From: a virus
Direction: 5' to 3' (one strand)
IMG/VR virus record: IMGVR_UViG_3300046777_001606
Coordinates: 1 to 64,000 of that record
Length of the DNA: 64,000 bases
Numbering within the stretch: the first letter of the stretch is position 1; each line of letters opens with the position of its first letter. The notes under the pieces were generated by a model. It was not told the DNA's origin. It made no database searches and worked only from the letters and a program-made list of their open reading frames with translations. This document shows, in pieces, positions 1 to 7,626 of this stretch. A program made the position numbers and the translations under genes.

Positions 1-207
1 GTTCAATTTCTATTTACAGACTGTTGGGCACTCTTTCAAGGATCTGTAAGTTGGAATGAGTATCCTTCTTGGCCCTATATTCAAATTCAATCTGGTGGTA
101 ATGGTCTGCTGAGCATTCTCTTCTGGGCATATAAGTTTGGGTTTGATATTGATTTGCTTTCCCGTACTTGGAGATGGAATCATCTGGAGAACACGGATGA
201 AAACTAA
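1..207 (+). CDS. Hypothetical protein, 5'-truncated by window edge
   Basis: Reading frame 1 is open from the first base to a TAA at 205-207, giving the last 68 residues of a protein whose start lies outside the window. It is rich in Trp and aromatic residues. The next gene starts inside its 3' end at 197 (11-nt overlap), the packing seen through the rest of this cluster. I do not recognise the family. Confidence 0.7.
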   Translation, partial: VQFLFTDCWALFQGSVSWNEYPSWPYIQIQSGGNGLLSILFWAYKFGFDIDLLSRTWRWNHLENTDEN

Positions 208-544
208 ATTAAACTGGTGGGAATACTGGATCGGTCATTGCTTGATGACAGGATGGCAGAGTATGCGAATGACATTTCGCATCTGGGCTGACCTGATGAC
301 TTCCAACTATGATCACTATGCTCTCCCCAGAACAGTAGAAGATCCCGAAGAAGAATGTAGAGATTGGTTCTGGGCATCACTGAATGAAGATGATGTTTAT
401 GATAAAGAGTTCTTGGAATATCTGCTACAAATGGTGGAGGATATTGAACTCGGTAAAGTAGAAACATATTCTATGGATGAAGTGATGGAAAGAGTGAAAG
501 ACACTTTAGAAACTGGTACACCAGAAGACACCGAAGAGTCTTGA
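197..544 (+). CDS. Hypothetical small acidic protein (115 aa)
   Basis: I chose the ATG at 197, which overlaps the preceding gene, over in-frame starts further upstream that would overlap it more. The N-terminal 35 residues are Trp- and Met-rich. The remainder is strongly acidic and ends in a Glu/Asp/Ser tail. No signal peptide or catalytic motif is visible. A TATAAT box follows the stop, so this is probably the last gene of the upstream transcription unit. Function unknown. Confidence 0.75.
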   Translation: MKTKLNWWEYWIGHCLMTGWQSMRMTFRIWADLMTSNYDHYALPRTVEDPEEECRDWFWASLNEDDVYDKEFLEYLLQMVEDIELGKVETYSMDEVMERVKDTLETGTPEDTEES

Positions 545-549
545 TGCTC

Positions 550-555
550 TATAAT
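550..555 (+). promoter_or_regulatory. Putative -10 box (TATAAT)
   Basis: A perfect TATAAT lies 22 nt upstream of the ATG at 577, in the short gap after the preceding stop codon. No convincing -35 is seen at 17 bp. It may be an early or middle promoter for the overlapping cluster that begins at 577. Confidence 0.45.
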
Positions 556-576
556 ATCTTTATCTGAAACACCCCG

Positions 577-834
577 ATGACTCTCAAAGAGAAGAAGGCA
601 CTCCTCAAACGACTTGAGCAGGCAGGCACTACCTGTATGGATTGTGGGCAAAAGTATGGTGTCTATTCAGTCGGTTGTTCATCTGTCTGGAATGGTAAGT
701 GTGGTGTATGTGGTGAGGAAAAACGGGTGACTGAATCCCGTGACTTTGCTTACTTTATTACTGGTATTCGCAAACTGAAACTGGAGATTCAAAATGAGAA
801 GAGTAACAGTCAGACCCAAAAGCAAGAAGGCTAA
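577..834 (+). CDS. Small zinc-ribbon-like protein (85 aa)
   Basis: A Lys-rich N-terminal helix is followed by Cys20-x2-Cys23, Cys34 and Cys42-x2-Cys45, a spacing expected of a zinc ribbon or zinc knuckle. The C-terminus is Gln/Lys rich. It is the first gene after the TATAAT at 550 and overlaps the next gene by 41 nt. Zinc binding is inferred from the cysteines. A nucleic-acid or protein-binding role is plausible but not shown. Confidence 0.75.
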   Translation: MTLKEKKALLKRLEQAGTTCMDCGQKYGVYSVGCSSVWNGKCGVCGEEKRVTESRDFAYFITGIRKLKLEIQNEKSNSQTQKQEG

Positions 835-994
835 GAACCGCCTTGCAAATATGATGGACAACAACCCTATCTGTATTGTAGAGCAGGACAAAGGTGATGG
901 TATGCTGTTTCTCGCATCAGAGAACCAGAAATACTTTTTCTGGGTGAATGTAAGCAACGATTGTCATTGGGAATGTGATTGGGAGGTGCTCTAA
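794..994 (+). CDS. Small basic hypothetical protein (66 aa)
   Basis: The first 18 residues are very basic (Arg and Lys repeats) and the rest is neutral with a Trp-rich C-terminus. The long overlap with the preceding gene and the TAATG junction with the next indicate translational coupling. I recall similar short proteins in cyanomyoviruses, with no function assigned. Confidence 0.8.
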   Translation: MRRVTVRPKSKKAKNRLANMMDNNPICIVEQDKGDGMLFLASENQKYFFWVNVSNDCHWECDWEVL

Positions 995-1167
995 TGAACT
1001 ACTTATGCCTTGTTGATGGTGTCGTAGAATACGGCAGCACATCTGAAAGTGATTTCTTTCTCTATCAACTGATGTATGCCGAAGAGCACCAAGATGCTGA
1101 TGTAGAGTATCTGACTCTGACTGACGAAGAGTATGCTACAATGTTCTCTGTGGAGGAAGAAGAATGA
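994..1167 (+). CDS. Small acidic hypothetical protein (57 aa)
   Basis: The ATG at 994 is coupled to the previous stop (TAATG), so I preferred it to a start 15 nt further upstream. The protein is acidic, ends in a run of Glu, and has no membrane segment or recognisable motif. The ATG of the next gene overlaps its stop. Confidence 0.78.
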   Translation: MNYLCLVDGVVEYGSTSESDFFLYQLMYAEEHQDADVEYLTLTDEEYATMFSVEEEE

Positions 1168-1424
1168 GGTTTCGTAACATAGAGTTTCGTTGGTGCGAAC
1201 TCAACAACAAGTATGAACTCGTTAGGTGGCATCGTGATAATGGTTCTCAAAAAGAATATTGTTATGTAATTGCCTTCTTCAATAAAGGTAAAGAGTATTA
1301 TGATATGTGGACTATTGGTGATCGGTTCTTTGAGGATAAAGATGCTTGGGTCGTGGGTAAGTATGCTCTGGAATTTCTAAATGCTATCTTTCAGATTGAA
1401 CAACAAGAAGAGGAACTGAAATGA
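1164..1424 (+). CDS. Hypothetical protein (86 aa)
   Basis: It starts at an ATGA overlap with the preceding stop and ends at another ATGA overlap. The aromatic-rich beta-type sequence (many Trp, Tyr and Phe) ends in a Gln/Glu-rich helix. No known domain is recognised. Its place in a run of coupled small genes suggests a shared early mRNA. Confidence 0.78.
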   Translation: MRFRNIEFRWCELNNKYELVRWHRDNGSQKEYCYVIAFFNKGKEYYDMWTIGDRFFEDKDAWVVGKYALEFLNAIFQIEQQEEELK

Positions 1425-1615
1425 CTGAATTCTATGTGATTATGTTGAAGAGGCAGGATGGTAAGGTCTATGCTGATTTACACAAGACCAATCAAGTCAT
1501 TTACCTTACAATAGAAGATGCCTATGAGGAATTCAATAACACAGAGCATTTCAAAGAAAACTATCACATCGTAAAACTTATTGCTTGTTTGGATGGGGAG
1601 ATTGAAAAACTATGA
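1421..1615 (+). CDS. Hypothetical protein (64 aa)
   Basis: An ATGA-coupled gene. The alternating hydrophobic and charged sequence looks like a compact alpha/beta fold. There are no cysteine pairs and no membrane helix. It is followed by another ATGA overlap. Function unknown. Confidence 0.78.
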   Translation: MTEFYVIMLKRQDGKVYADLHKTNQVIYLTIEDAYEEFNNTEHFKENYHIVKLIACLDGEIEKL

Positions 1616-1887
1616 CTGACTATCAACCAACTCCACAAACACCAGAGCAAGTAGATGAAGGTCTGCGTGAGGCTATGAAACAATCAAAGAAAGATGGTGT
1701 ATTTGATTGGGATCGTTTAAATGAAATGAACATTCAACCAATAGTAAAATACATTTGTACCTGTGATTTCTTTGGTGGAGGACAATTTTGTATTCACTTT
1801 ACCGAGAAAAATATAATTCCCAATCGTTGGATTAGATTTTGGACACGAGTATTCTTCAATAGTAAATGGGAGTTTCTAAATGAATGA
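1612..1887 (+). CDS. Hypothetical protein (91 aa)
   Basis: Starts at the ATGA overlap. The N-terminal 45 residues are polar with Gln and Pro. The C-terminal half is more hydrophobic and contains a Gly-Gly-Gly turn and several Trp. There is no transmembrane segment. It overlaps the next gene by 8 nt. Family not recognised. Confidence 0.75.
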   Translation: MTDYQPTPQTPEQVDEGLREAMKQSKKDGVFDWDRLNEMNIQPIVKYICTCDFFGGGQFCIHFTEKNIIPNRWIRFWTRVFFNSKWEFLNE

Positions 1888-2368
1888 AGATATGCCGTGG
1901 GTCAATCTCACCCAAGAAGAAGTAGAAGAACTCCGCAATAAAAAACACGAACTGACTGAATACGGCAAACAGAAGTTGAGAGAACTTATGAATAAGGATA
2001 AGGACTTAATCTTCTATACAAACGGTAAGGAAACATCCCGTATGCCTTCTCCAACTCTTGGAAATCTTACTCTTGGAACCAAAACACCCAAAACCAAACT
2101 TGAAATAAAAAAAACAATGGATTGTGAACCATACCCCGATGAGATGTTTGAGGAAGCTGAGCGTCGTGAGAAACTGAATGCAGGTTTCAAACAAGATGAG
2201 AATGGAAACTGGTATCGTCCTACACTACAAGAACTCACCAGAAATGAGAGAATTGAACTTGCCGAAAAAGAGATTGCTTATATTGTAATGGGTGGGCAAG
2301 ATGGACGAGAGTATGCTAACTCCATTGCTTTTATTCTTCAAGTGTTGGATAGTTTGAGAGATGACTAA
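1880..2368 (+). CDS. Hypothetical protein, charged and probably helical (162 aa)
   Basis: The longest gene in this first small-gene cluster. It has a charged helical N-terminus, a Lys/Thr/Pro-rich central linker near residues 50-80, and a second helical segment ending in a short hydrophobic stretch. This suggests two helical parts joined by a flexible linker. It overlaps both neighbours by 8 nt. I do not recognise a family. Confidence 0.75.
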   Translation: MNEDMPWVNLTQEEVEELRNKKHELTEYGKQKLRELMNKDKDLIFYTNGKETSRMPSPTLGNLTLGTKTPKTKLEIKKTMDCEPYPDEMFEEAERREKLNAGFKQDENGNWYRPTLQELTRNERIELAEKEIAYIVMGGQDGREYANSIAFILQVLDSLRDD

Positions 2369-2573
2369 ACTAGTAAGGTGGGAAGAAAATCCTGACGAAA
2401 TTGTGCTGGAAGAGGTGGAAATGTTTCACCTGGAAAGTATGAACGAAAGAACCCTGTGGATTGGGTGTTATACTCAAGATGGTAAAATCTACCACTTGAA
2501 TATTTCTGCTAATGGTGATAAACTGAGATACTACTGGAGCGATGAAACCTGTGAACCTCCTACAACGGTATAA
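2361..2573 (+). CDS. Small acidic hypothetical protein (70 aa)
   Basis: Begins 8 nt inside the preceding gene and ends 32 nt inside the next. It is acidic with alternating hydrophobic residues of beta character and several Trp and Tyr. No motif is recognised. Gene overlap is the main support. Confidence 0.72.
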   Translation: MTKLVRWEENPDEIVLEEVEMFHLESMNERTLWIGCYTQDGKIYHLNISANGDKLRYYWSDETCEPPTTV

Positions 2574-2877
2574 AAACTGGACTCGTAAGCAGTATAACAA
2601 ACACTACTTTGAGTATGACTTCAAACCTCATTTCAAATGGAACCCATTTGATACTAATAATGACTGGGTATATGACCTTGAGAAGTGGAGAAACTTTATC
2701 TGGGGATGGCAGAGTGTAGGATATGCTTGGGAAGCTTGGTCTTATTGGATGAGAGATAAGAAGTATTCTTATAAACTTCCTTATGCGATGTGGAGTGAGT
2801 TGAATGATGGTTGGATGCATATGTATTCTTATTCTTGGGTGAAGAACAGAACACAAGAAAATTGTGATAGAGTATGA
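2542..2877 (+). CDS. Trp/Tyr-rich hypothetical protein (111 aa)
   Basis: More than a dozen Trp and many Tyr residues occur across 111 residues, with a basic N-terminus. No signal peptide or continuous hydrophobic helix is seen, so it is probably soluble. The next gene starts at the ATGA overlap. An unusual composition, but I cannot assign a function. Confidence 0.75.
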   Translation: MKPVNLLQRYKNWTRKQYNKHYFEYDFKPHFKWNPFDTNNDWVYDLEKWRNFIWGWQSVGYAWEAWSYWMRDKKYSYKLPYAMWSELNDGWMHMYSYSWVKNRTQENCDRV

Positions 2878-3059
2878 CTTTAACAGAAAAAGATAAAATC
2901 TATCATAATGTTTGGTGTTGTGCTTATCAACGCAGACACAACGCAAAAATTAAACAAGACTGGGAACTGTATAACCGTGAACACCAAACTTTGCTAATGT
3001 GCCTTAAAATAGCAAAGTGGACAACGTTTGATACTGAAAAAACCAATTATCTAAAATGA
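2874..3059 (+). CDS. Small basic hypothetical protein (61 aa)
   Basis: ATGA-coupled to the previous gene and to the next. The basic helical N-terminal half carries an adjacent Cys-Cys pair. No known motif. Support comes from overlap architecture and codon use like its neighbours. Confidence 0.7.
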   Translation: MTLTEKDKIYHNVWCCAYQRRHNAKIKQDWELYNREHQTLLMCLKIAKWTTFDTEKTNYLK

Positions 3060-3229
3060 AAGTCACCGAGCACAACCTTACCAATTGGAATCTAAACGAA
3101 GAAGAACTTAATGCACTTATTTCTCTCTCAAAAGAGAAAATGAAGTCTTGTGAAGACAAAATGTGTGAGATGTTTTATGGAATTCTTGCAGGCAAACTCA
3201 TCATTATGAAAAATGACTCCAACGTTTAA
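3056..3229 (+). CDS. Small hypothetical protein (57 aa)
   Basis: The ATG at 3056 overlaps the preceding stop. The frame reads 57 residues to TAA at 3227-3229. It has a polar N-terminus, then a helix with two Cys and a mildly hydrophobic C-terminal part too short to be a confident membrane span. The next gene starts inside it at 3213. Function unknown. Confidence 0.65.
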   Translation: MKVTEHNLTNWNLNEEELNALISLSKEKMKSCEDKMCEMFYGILAGKLIIMKNDSNV

Positions 3230-3404
3230 ACAAACTTGTGATAAACCTTATGATCGCCACGATTATAAGGTTATCTTTGAAGATGGTAAAGAGGTCATCT
3301 TTGATAATTATGAAGATGTCCAACTCACTTGGTTTCAACATGATGGAAACTTTTTGAGTCATATTGAAGTATTGGACAAAAAGAAAAGCAAGGGGTTCAA
3401 ATGA
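3213..3404 (+). CDS. Small hypothetical protein (63 aa)
   Basis: Starts 17 nt inside the preceding gene and ends at an ATGA overlap. The beta-rich sequence with a basic C-terminus resembles small single-domain phage peptides in general. I recognise no specific family. Confidence 0.72.
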   Translation: MTPTFKQTCDKPYDRHDYKVIFEDGKEVIFDNYEDVQLTWFQHDGNFLSHIEVLDKKKSKGFK

Positions 3405-3595
3405 TCTCAATTTTCGATTTGATGCACGATGAGCGTCGTTATGGTTGGGTAGTGGATAGTCGCTATCAATGGATTAACCTGTTAACTAAAATGGAACAAA
3501 ACAATCCACAACGATTTGAAGAGTTTAAGTATTCTAAAGCAACAATTTATCATCATATAGATAGATTGAATCAGGAGCAAAACACCTACGACTAA
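3401..3595 (+). CDS. Small hypothetical protein (64 aa)
   Basis: ATGA start and TAATG stop/start junction with the next gene. It is helical and charged, with aromatic residues in the first half. No cofactor or membrane motif is visible. Function unknown. Confidence 0.72.
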   Translation: MISIFDLMHDERRYGWVVDSRYQWINLLTKMEQNNPQRFEEFKYSKATIYHHIDRLNQEQNTYD

Positions 3596-4068
3596 TGAGC
3601 GAAGTAACTTTTAAGAAACACAGAGTATTCCGTGAGACTGAAGCAGTTGTCTTCTACGATATCTCTGTAGATGGTTCTAACGCACAAGATCTTGTGTGTC
3701 ACACTGGTGCTGCTATCAGCCCTCCCGATGATATTGTAGGAGCAAAGCAGTTCTATATTCACTACCACCAGATTGACCACAACCGTGTTCTGTCTGGTCT
3801 CCGAACCTTTGAATTGGTGAATCCTGAATGGAGATACCCATATCACATCGTTCACCTGAATCGTTCTTCTGGTGCTCTAGTGATTCCTAAGATGACCTTC
3901 CATCGTTCATATTCTGGTGCCGATGGGTCTATCGTTATCAACCAGGCAATCCGTGATGAAGAGTTTGACCCTGAGACAGAGTTTATTCCTGTATCAGCAG
4001 CAAAGAACCCAGATCTTTATCACATTCTTGCCCACGAAAAACCTGTTATTCATACTCTTGGAGAATAA
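3595..4068 (+). CDS. Conserved cyanophage hypothetical protein (157 aa)
   Basis: The first sizeable, clearly globular protein of the cluster. It is rich in His and Tyr, with an N-terminal beta-rich half and a His-x-Tyr-His segment near residue 55. I remember close relatives in several cyanomyoviruses annotated only as hypothetical. The TAATG start couples it to the preceding gene. The next gene follows after 2 nt. The His cluster could bind metal, but no catalytic pattern is clear. Confidence 0.85.
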   Translation: MSEVTFKKHRVFRETEAVVFYDISVDGSNAQDLVCHTGAAISPPDDIVGAKQFYIHYHQIDHNRVLSGLRTFELVNPEWRYPYHIVHLNRSSGALVIPKMTFHRSYSGADGSIVINQAIRDEEFDPETEFIPVSAAKNPDLYHILAHEKPVIHTLGE

Positions 4069-4070
4069 TT

Positions 4071-4469
4071 ATGGGCATGTTTGATTACATTAGATCTTCA
4101 TATGATCTAGGACCACAATTTACAAAAGTAGAATGTCAAACTAAGGATATTGAAGAATATGGTATTGGCGGCACGATGTCAAACTATTGGATAGATCCAC
4201 AAGGATATTTGTATTATGTTGATTACTCACACACCGCAGACTTTGTAGAAATCAAAGAAGGTGATGAGGGCTATAATGATACACATAAGTGGTGCAATTT
4301 TCAATGGGTTCCGAATGGTAACAATGGTAAAGTCTCTCCTTGGTATTTGACGAAATACATTGAGGTTTATCCATCAACTTGGGAAGGATCGTGGGAAACT
4401 TGGCCACGTTGTAGATTGCACTTTAAATGTGGTAAACTCATGGACTATGAAACCATCACAGGAAAATGA
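4071..4469 (+). CDS. Conserved hypothetical protein, 'MGMFDYI' family (132 aa)
   Basis: The N-terminus Met-Gly-Met-Phe-Asp-Tyr-Ile and the aromatic, beta-rich body match a family I have seen in many phages and bacteria without a function. There is no signal peptide. It starts 2 nt after the preceding stop, and the ATG at 4466 of the next gene overlaps its stop. Confidence 0.85.
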   Translation: MGMFDYIRSSYDLGPQFTKVECQTKDIEEYGIGGTMSNYWIDPQGYLYYVDYSHTADFVEIKEGDEGYNDTHKWCNFQWVPNGNNGKVSPWYLTKYIEVYPSTWEGSWETWPRCRLHFKCGKLMDYETITGK

Positions 4470-4594
4470 GTGATAAAACAAAAATAACCATTATGTTGTG
4501 TGTTTTTTTCGCACTTGACTTATTAATCATAGGTGGTATACTATGGAAGGGACACGCAAACTTTGCCGAACTTTATAAACATTTAAGAACATGA
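4466..4594 (+). CDS. Single-span membrane peptide (42 aa)
   Basis: An ATGA-coupled short gene. After a basic N-terminus (Lys4, Lys6) there is a hydrophobic segment at about residues 7-26, then a Trp-Lys anchor and a basic C-terminus, typical of a small inner-membrane peptide. Its stop overlaps the next ATG. It could be a holin-like or accessory membrane peptide. Only membrane insertion is supported. Confidence 0.65.
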   Translation: MSDKTKITIMLCVFFALDLLIIGGILWKGHANFAELYKHLRT

Positions 4595-4767
4595 CGACAC
4601 GTAACTTTGTTGATAAAAATGGAAATTCTTGGGAGTGGGAAGAAACTCCTGAGACTGTTGAGGCACTTAAACAACTTCATCAAACAGAAGTTAAGTTTGC
4701 TGGTAATTATGAAGGTCCACTCTATGCTCCCCATCCCGATTTGAAGAATGGAAAAGAAACTAATTGA
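4591..4767 (+). CDS. Small hypothetical protein (58 aa)
   Basis: ATGA-coupled start; reads 58 residues to TGA at 4765-4767. Polar, acidic, with Trp and Pro residues. The next gene starts inside it at 4748. No motif recognised. Confidence 0.65.
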   Translation: MTTRNFVDKNGNSWEWEETPETVEALKQLHQTEVKFAGNYEGPLYAPHPDLKNGKETN

Positions 4768-4954
4768 CGACGCATTTTACGTTGATGAAAGAAAATATGG
4801 ACTCTGGTATTCCACTGATAAGGATGGAAAAGGATTGGTCACATCTCTCACTGAAGAGTCATGTATATCAGCAACCCGTTTTATACTTAAAGGACGGCAG
4901 GAAGGTTTCTCTACGTCCAGAACTTATGAAGGCGAAGTAGGTGGAAAACTCTGA
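4748..4954 (+). CDS. Conserved cyanophage hypothetical protein (68 aa)
   Basis: A 68-residue protein whose N-terminus (Met-Glu-Lys-Lys-Leu-Ile-Asp-Asp) and body resemble a small conserved cyanomyovirus protein from memory. It has a predicted alpha/beta fold and no membrane segment. It overlaps both neighbours, consistent with coupled translation. Function unknown. Confidence 0.8.
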   Translation: MEKKLIDDAFYVDERKYGLWYSTDKDGKGLVTSLTEESCISATRFILKGRQEGFSTSRTYEGEVGGKL

Positions 4955-5105
4955 TTATCCCTATCACGTATTAGATCCTACAACTCCTTGGTATGAGTGG
5001 TTGTGCTACTGTGAAATCTGTTATCAATTAGATATTCAAGGACAGCCAAATTGGAATCGTTTTATGCGATATAGAAATTATTTGAAAGAGGTTGGGGTTC
5101 TATGA
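4941..5105 (+). CDS. Hypothetical protein with GTG start (54 aa)
   Basis: The frame opens directly after an in-frame TAG at 4938-4940, and the first codon is GTG at 4941. No ATG is available before residue 42, so GTG is the likely start. The product is Trp/Tyr-rich with a Cys-Tyr-Cys-x2-Cys cluster near residues 22-27. It overlaps the previous gene by 14 nt and the next ATG by 4 nt. The overlaps make it credible. Confidence 0.6.
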   Translation: MENSDYPYHVLDPTTPWYEWLCYCEICYQLDIQGQPNWNRFMRYRNYLKEVGVL

Positions 5106-5326
5106 TTAAATTGATTAAATGGTTTTTTAAACCATCCAAAAAACCAATTGTAGAAGATATTGATCTATATGCAAAGATTGTTGAGTTAGAAAATCGTATC
5201 ATAAAACTAGAAGAAGAAAACATAGAAACTACAAACGTTCTTTATGAATTGAGTAATTCTTTAGATGCTGTAGATGCTCGCATAGATATATTGACTTTAG
5301 AAAAATGGTCTAACAAAAATGTATGA
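5102..5326 (+). CDS. Coiled-coil small protein (74 aa)
   Basis: A basic, Trp/Phe-containing N-terminus of about 15 residues precedes heptad-like Leu/Ile/Val spacing over residues 22-65, consistent with a dimeric coiled coil. It starts at an ATGA overlap and its 3' end overlaps the next gene by 8 nt. It is probably a structural or adaptor peptide. No enzymatic motif. Confidence 0.78.
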   Translation: MIKLIKWFFKPSKKPIVEDIDLYAKIVELENRIIKLEEENIETTNVLYELSNSLDAVDARIDILTLEKWSNKNV

Positions 5327-5492
5327 ACTTGATGATTTTGAAAAGGCACTTGCACATTTCGGAACGAGGGTTGATATTATCATTGCGCTGGAAATGGGTG
5401 GAAAAATTGATGGACCTGCTGCCTATAAAGAAATTAAAGCAGAACTCAAAGAACTCAAAAGAGCAAAGAAACAATACGGTAAGGACATGTAG
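5319..5492 (+). CDS. Conserved cyanophage small protein (57 aa)
   Basis: ATG at 5319, TAG at 5490-5492. The N-terminus (Met-Tyr-Glu-Leu-Asp-Asp-Phe-Glu) and the Lys/Glu-rich helical C-terminus match a small protein I remember from many T4-like cyanophages. It lies in a different frame from the overlapping cysteine-rich gene that extends to 5607. Function unknown. Confidence 0.8.
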   Translation: MYELDDFEKALAHFGTRVDIIIALEMGGKIDGPAAYKEIKAELKELKRAKKQYGKDM

Positions 5493-5607
5493 TAAGTGTG
5501 GTGAGACTAAACCACTTGATGAACAGCACTACCAACGTGTAAAATACTTTCGTAGCGGATTATCTTACTACTGTAATGAGTGCAACAAACCGAAACCAAA
5601 AGACTAA
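5410..5607 (+). CDS. Small zinc-binding-type protein, start uncertain (65 aa)
   Basis: The C-terminal 40 residues carry Cys-x2-Cys, then about 25 residues later another Cys-x2-Cys, a zinc-finger layout common in phage HNH-associated or recombination-endonuclease-type peptides. The start is unclear: ATG at 5410 lies inside the preceding gene (83-nt overlap), and an earlier ATG at 5323 would overlap almost entirely. The stop overlaps the next ATG (TAATG). There is no nuclease motif, so I call only zinc binding. Confidence 0.6.
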   Translation: MDLLPIKKLKQNSKNSKEQRNNTVRTCSKCGETKPLDEQHYQRVKYFRSGLSYYCNECNKPKPKD

Positions 5608-6155
5608 TGGAATTATATAATCTATTCTCTACTCCAATAGCAGGATCTTCATTAACTGATATAGATAATCAAACGTTAGAAAATTTTTGCAAAAAGAAAT
5701 CAAATGAATTGAACGGGCAAAGTTTTTTATTAGATTTAGATAAGACACCAGAATTGCATGATTTATCAAAAAAAGTATTAAATCAGGTTAATTGGCTGCA
5801 CAAAGAATGTGGATTAAAATATAAGCAAAAAATATCAGACGTTTGGTGTAATGTTGGTAATCCATCTTTTATTATTAAACCTCATACTCATCCTTCTTTT
5901 TTTACAAGTGTATACTATGTTACTAATGGAAAAGATAAATTAAATATCTTAAATCCAATTAGTTCTATAGAAAATCTAATACCAGAAGATGTTATAGAAA
6001 ATTATAATTCTTTTAATCAATTGGTTTATTTTGTAACTCCCGTTATGGGGCTTTTAATCACTCATCCATCTTGGTTATTACATTATGTGGATAATCAGAC
6101 AGACAAAAACAGAGTATCTATTGTTTTTGACACCATTATCGACTATAATCACTAA
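5607..6155 (+). CDS. 2OG-Fe(II) oxygenase, HxH type (182 aa)
   Basis: Iron-ligand residues His93-x-His95 are followed by distal His159 and an Arg169-x-Ser that would hold 2-oxoglutarate. The order and the 'H.HP...S.VYYV' context match the PF13759/TIGR02466-like oxygenases common in cyanophages. Expected reaction: 2-oxoglutarate- and O2-dependent hydroxylation of an unknown substrate. I chose ATG 5607, coupled by TAATG, over a GTG 27 nt upstream. Base composition is more AT-rich than its neighbours, which hints at separate acquisition. Confidence 0.82.
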   Translation: MELYNLFSTPIAGSSLTDIDNQTLENFCKKKSNELNGQSFLLDLDKTPELHDLSKKVLNQVNWLHKECGLKYKQKISDVWCNVGNPSFIIKPHTHPSFFTSVYYVTNGKDKLNILNPISSIENLIPEDVIENYNSFNQLVYFVTPVMGLLITHPSWLLHYVDNQTDKNRVSIVFDTIIDYNH

Positions 6156-6172
6156 CATCCGACAGTACTAAA

Positions 6173-6835
6173 ATGACCTCTGACCCTTATAATGCTAATT
6201 TTGATTACAAAGATTATTCTCTTGAAAAACTCCAAGAGTGGGTTCACGATGCGATGAATAGTGATGCTTCACCACACGAAATCTACTCTGCGATTCGTGA
6301 AGCAGTTCGTGAAGACTATTATTACCATAAAGATTGTATTAGTCGTGCTTCTGGACTTCTGGAACTGTTGAGTGGTCATCGTCCTGCAAAAGATAAAGAA
6401 CTTTTTGAAGCAGCACTTGCAGAGAGGGAATATTATGAGGGAGTAAAGGATGATGGTATGCGTCCTTGGGGACATAGCGATTTAGAATATCAAATTGCGA
6501 ATCAAAAAGATGAGAAATTTGATTACACCGCAACTGGTGAAAAGTTTCCTATTGTTTGCGATAAAGATGATTCTTCACCAGAATGTAAAGAGGCTTGGAA
6601 CGATTTTTGGGAAGAAAACTATTATCCTGAAGAGTATAAAAAAAATAAAGTAAAAAGATGGGTTCTTCCTGTTAATGTTGATGGTTTGACTGGAGATTGT
6701 TTTGTTAATTTCCCCGATGATCTTCTGGAAGCAGCAAATCTGAAAGAAGGTGATGAAGTTGAGTGGGTGGATCAATGTGATGGTTCTTGTTTAATCAAGA
6801 AAGTAACACAACCTCTTGGAATGGATGAGTGCTGA
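6173..6835 (+). CDS. Protein with AbrB-like C-terminal domain (220 aa)
   Basis: Residues 1-110 are helical and charged. The C-terminal ~50 residues have the swapped-hairpin AbrB/MazE pattern: beta strand, an 'FP.DLL..A.L.EGD.VEW' segment, then a closing strand. AbrB-like domains bind DNA as dimers or act as antitoxins. No cognate toxin is adjacent, so transcriptional or structural DNA binding is the better inference. The next gene starts at a TGATG overlap. Confidence 0.8.
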   Translation: MTSDPYNANFDYKDYSLEKLQEWVHDAMNSDASPHEIYSAIREAVREDYYYHKDCISRASGLLELLSGHRPAKDKELFEAALAEREYYEGVKDDGMRPWGHSDLEYQIANQKDEKFDYTATGEKFPIVCDKDDSSPECKEAWNDFWEENYYPEEYKKNKVKRWVLPVNVDGLTGDCFVNFPDDLLEAANLKEGDEVEWVDQCDGSCLIKKVTQPLGMDEC

Positions 6836-7080
6836 TGGCAGACCTTTGGTTATGGCAACTATCTTTAGTTGCTCCTTTTGTTGGTGGTCTATGTCTTGAT
6901 AATTTTTTAAAAATGCAGGGAGAACTCTGCAATATTAGACAACCACCTGATATTGTAGTAAAATACGACAAAAAAGACCCCAAAGATGCTTGTTATAAGG
7001 ATGGTATCTATTATCCCCGTTGTAAAGACCTAGAGAACCCAGAGATTCTTTATTATCACAACTTGTTATACAAACAATGA
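6835..7080 (+). CDS. Putative membrane-anchored small protein (81 aa)
   Basis: ATG 6835 overlaps the previous stop (TGATG); a GTG 6 nt upstream is less likely. Residues 3-24 are hydrophobic with Trp and Gly and could be an N-terminal anchor or signal. The remainder is polar with four Cys, which could form disulfides if exported. It couples to the next gene by ATGA. Function unknown. Confidence 0.72.
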   Translation: MADLWLWQLSLVAPFVGGLCLDNFLKMQGELCNIRQPPDIVVKYDKKDPKDACYKDGIYYPRCKDLENPEILYYHNLLYKQ

Positions 7081-7595
7081 TTCCAATTTATAATAAAAAA
7101 AATTTCTTTGTTCCAAAAGAAAAAAATAAAATTATAGATGTAGTTTTGTATAATCAAAAATATTTCCAAAAAGAACTTGGAGGATACAATTACCCGATAT
7201 TAGAGGATAACAATAATTTTTTTAATCAATTGTATTCACTTTACTATGAATTTTGCGAAAGTAAGTTCAAATTTACTGTCCATCCAAACAATAATAAAAC
7301 TTGTTGGGCTTATGTTAGTGATAAGTTAAATTTTGCTGAGGTGTGGCATAATCACATTGAAACATCGACAATTAATGGAGTGTACTATTTAAATATTCCA
7401 GATAAAACAAGTATTGATTTTGAATGTAATGAAGAATATTCAAATTATGAACCTTCAGAGTTTGAATTAATTATTTTTCCAAACTATTTGAATCATAAAC
7501 CAAATCGCTGTAGTGGTGATGGATATAGAATTGCAATTAATATGGAAATAATTTGCTATGAGTCTGCAGATGAAATTTTTTCAAAATTAATTTAA
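7077..7595 (+). CDS. 2OG-Fe(II) oxygenase-like protein, HxH type (172 aa)
   Basis: Contains Trp90-His91-x-His93, a following 'NGVYYL' strand, 'FPNYLNH' with distal His140, and Arg151 in a final strand, the same order as the oxygenase at 5.6 kb. Sequence identity between the two looks low, so this is a separate lineage, not a recent duplicate. Substrate unknown. Start is the ATGA-coupled ATG. A second AT-rich island among moderately AT-rich genes. Confidence 0.78.
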   Translation: MIPIYNKKNFFVPKEKNKIIDVVLYNQKYFQKELGGYNYPILEDNNNFFNQLYSLYYEFCESKFKFTVHPNNNKTCWAYVSDKLNFAEVWHNHIETSTINGVYYLNIPDKTSIDFECNEEYSNYEPSEFELIIFPNYLNHKPNRCSGDGYRIAINMEIICYESADEIFSKLI

Positions 7596-7626
7596 CGTAA
7601 TTTACTCAAAAAGGAGAAAATAAGTA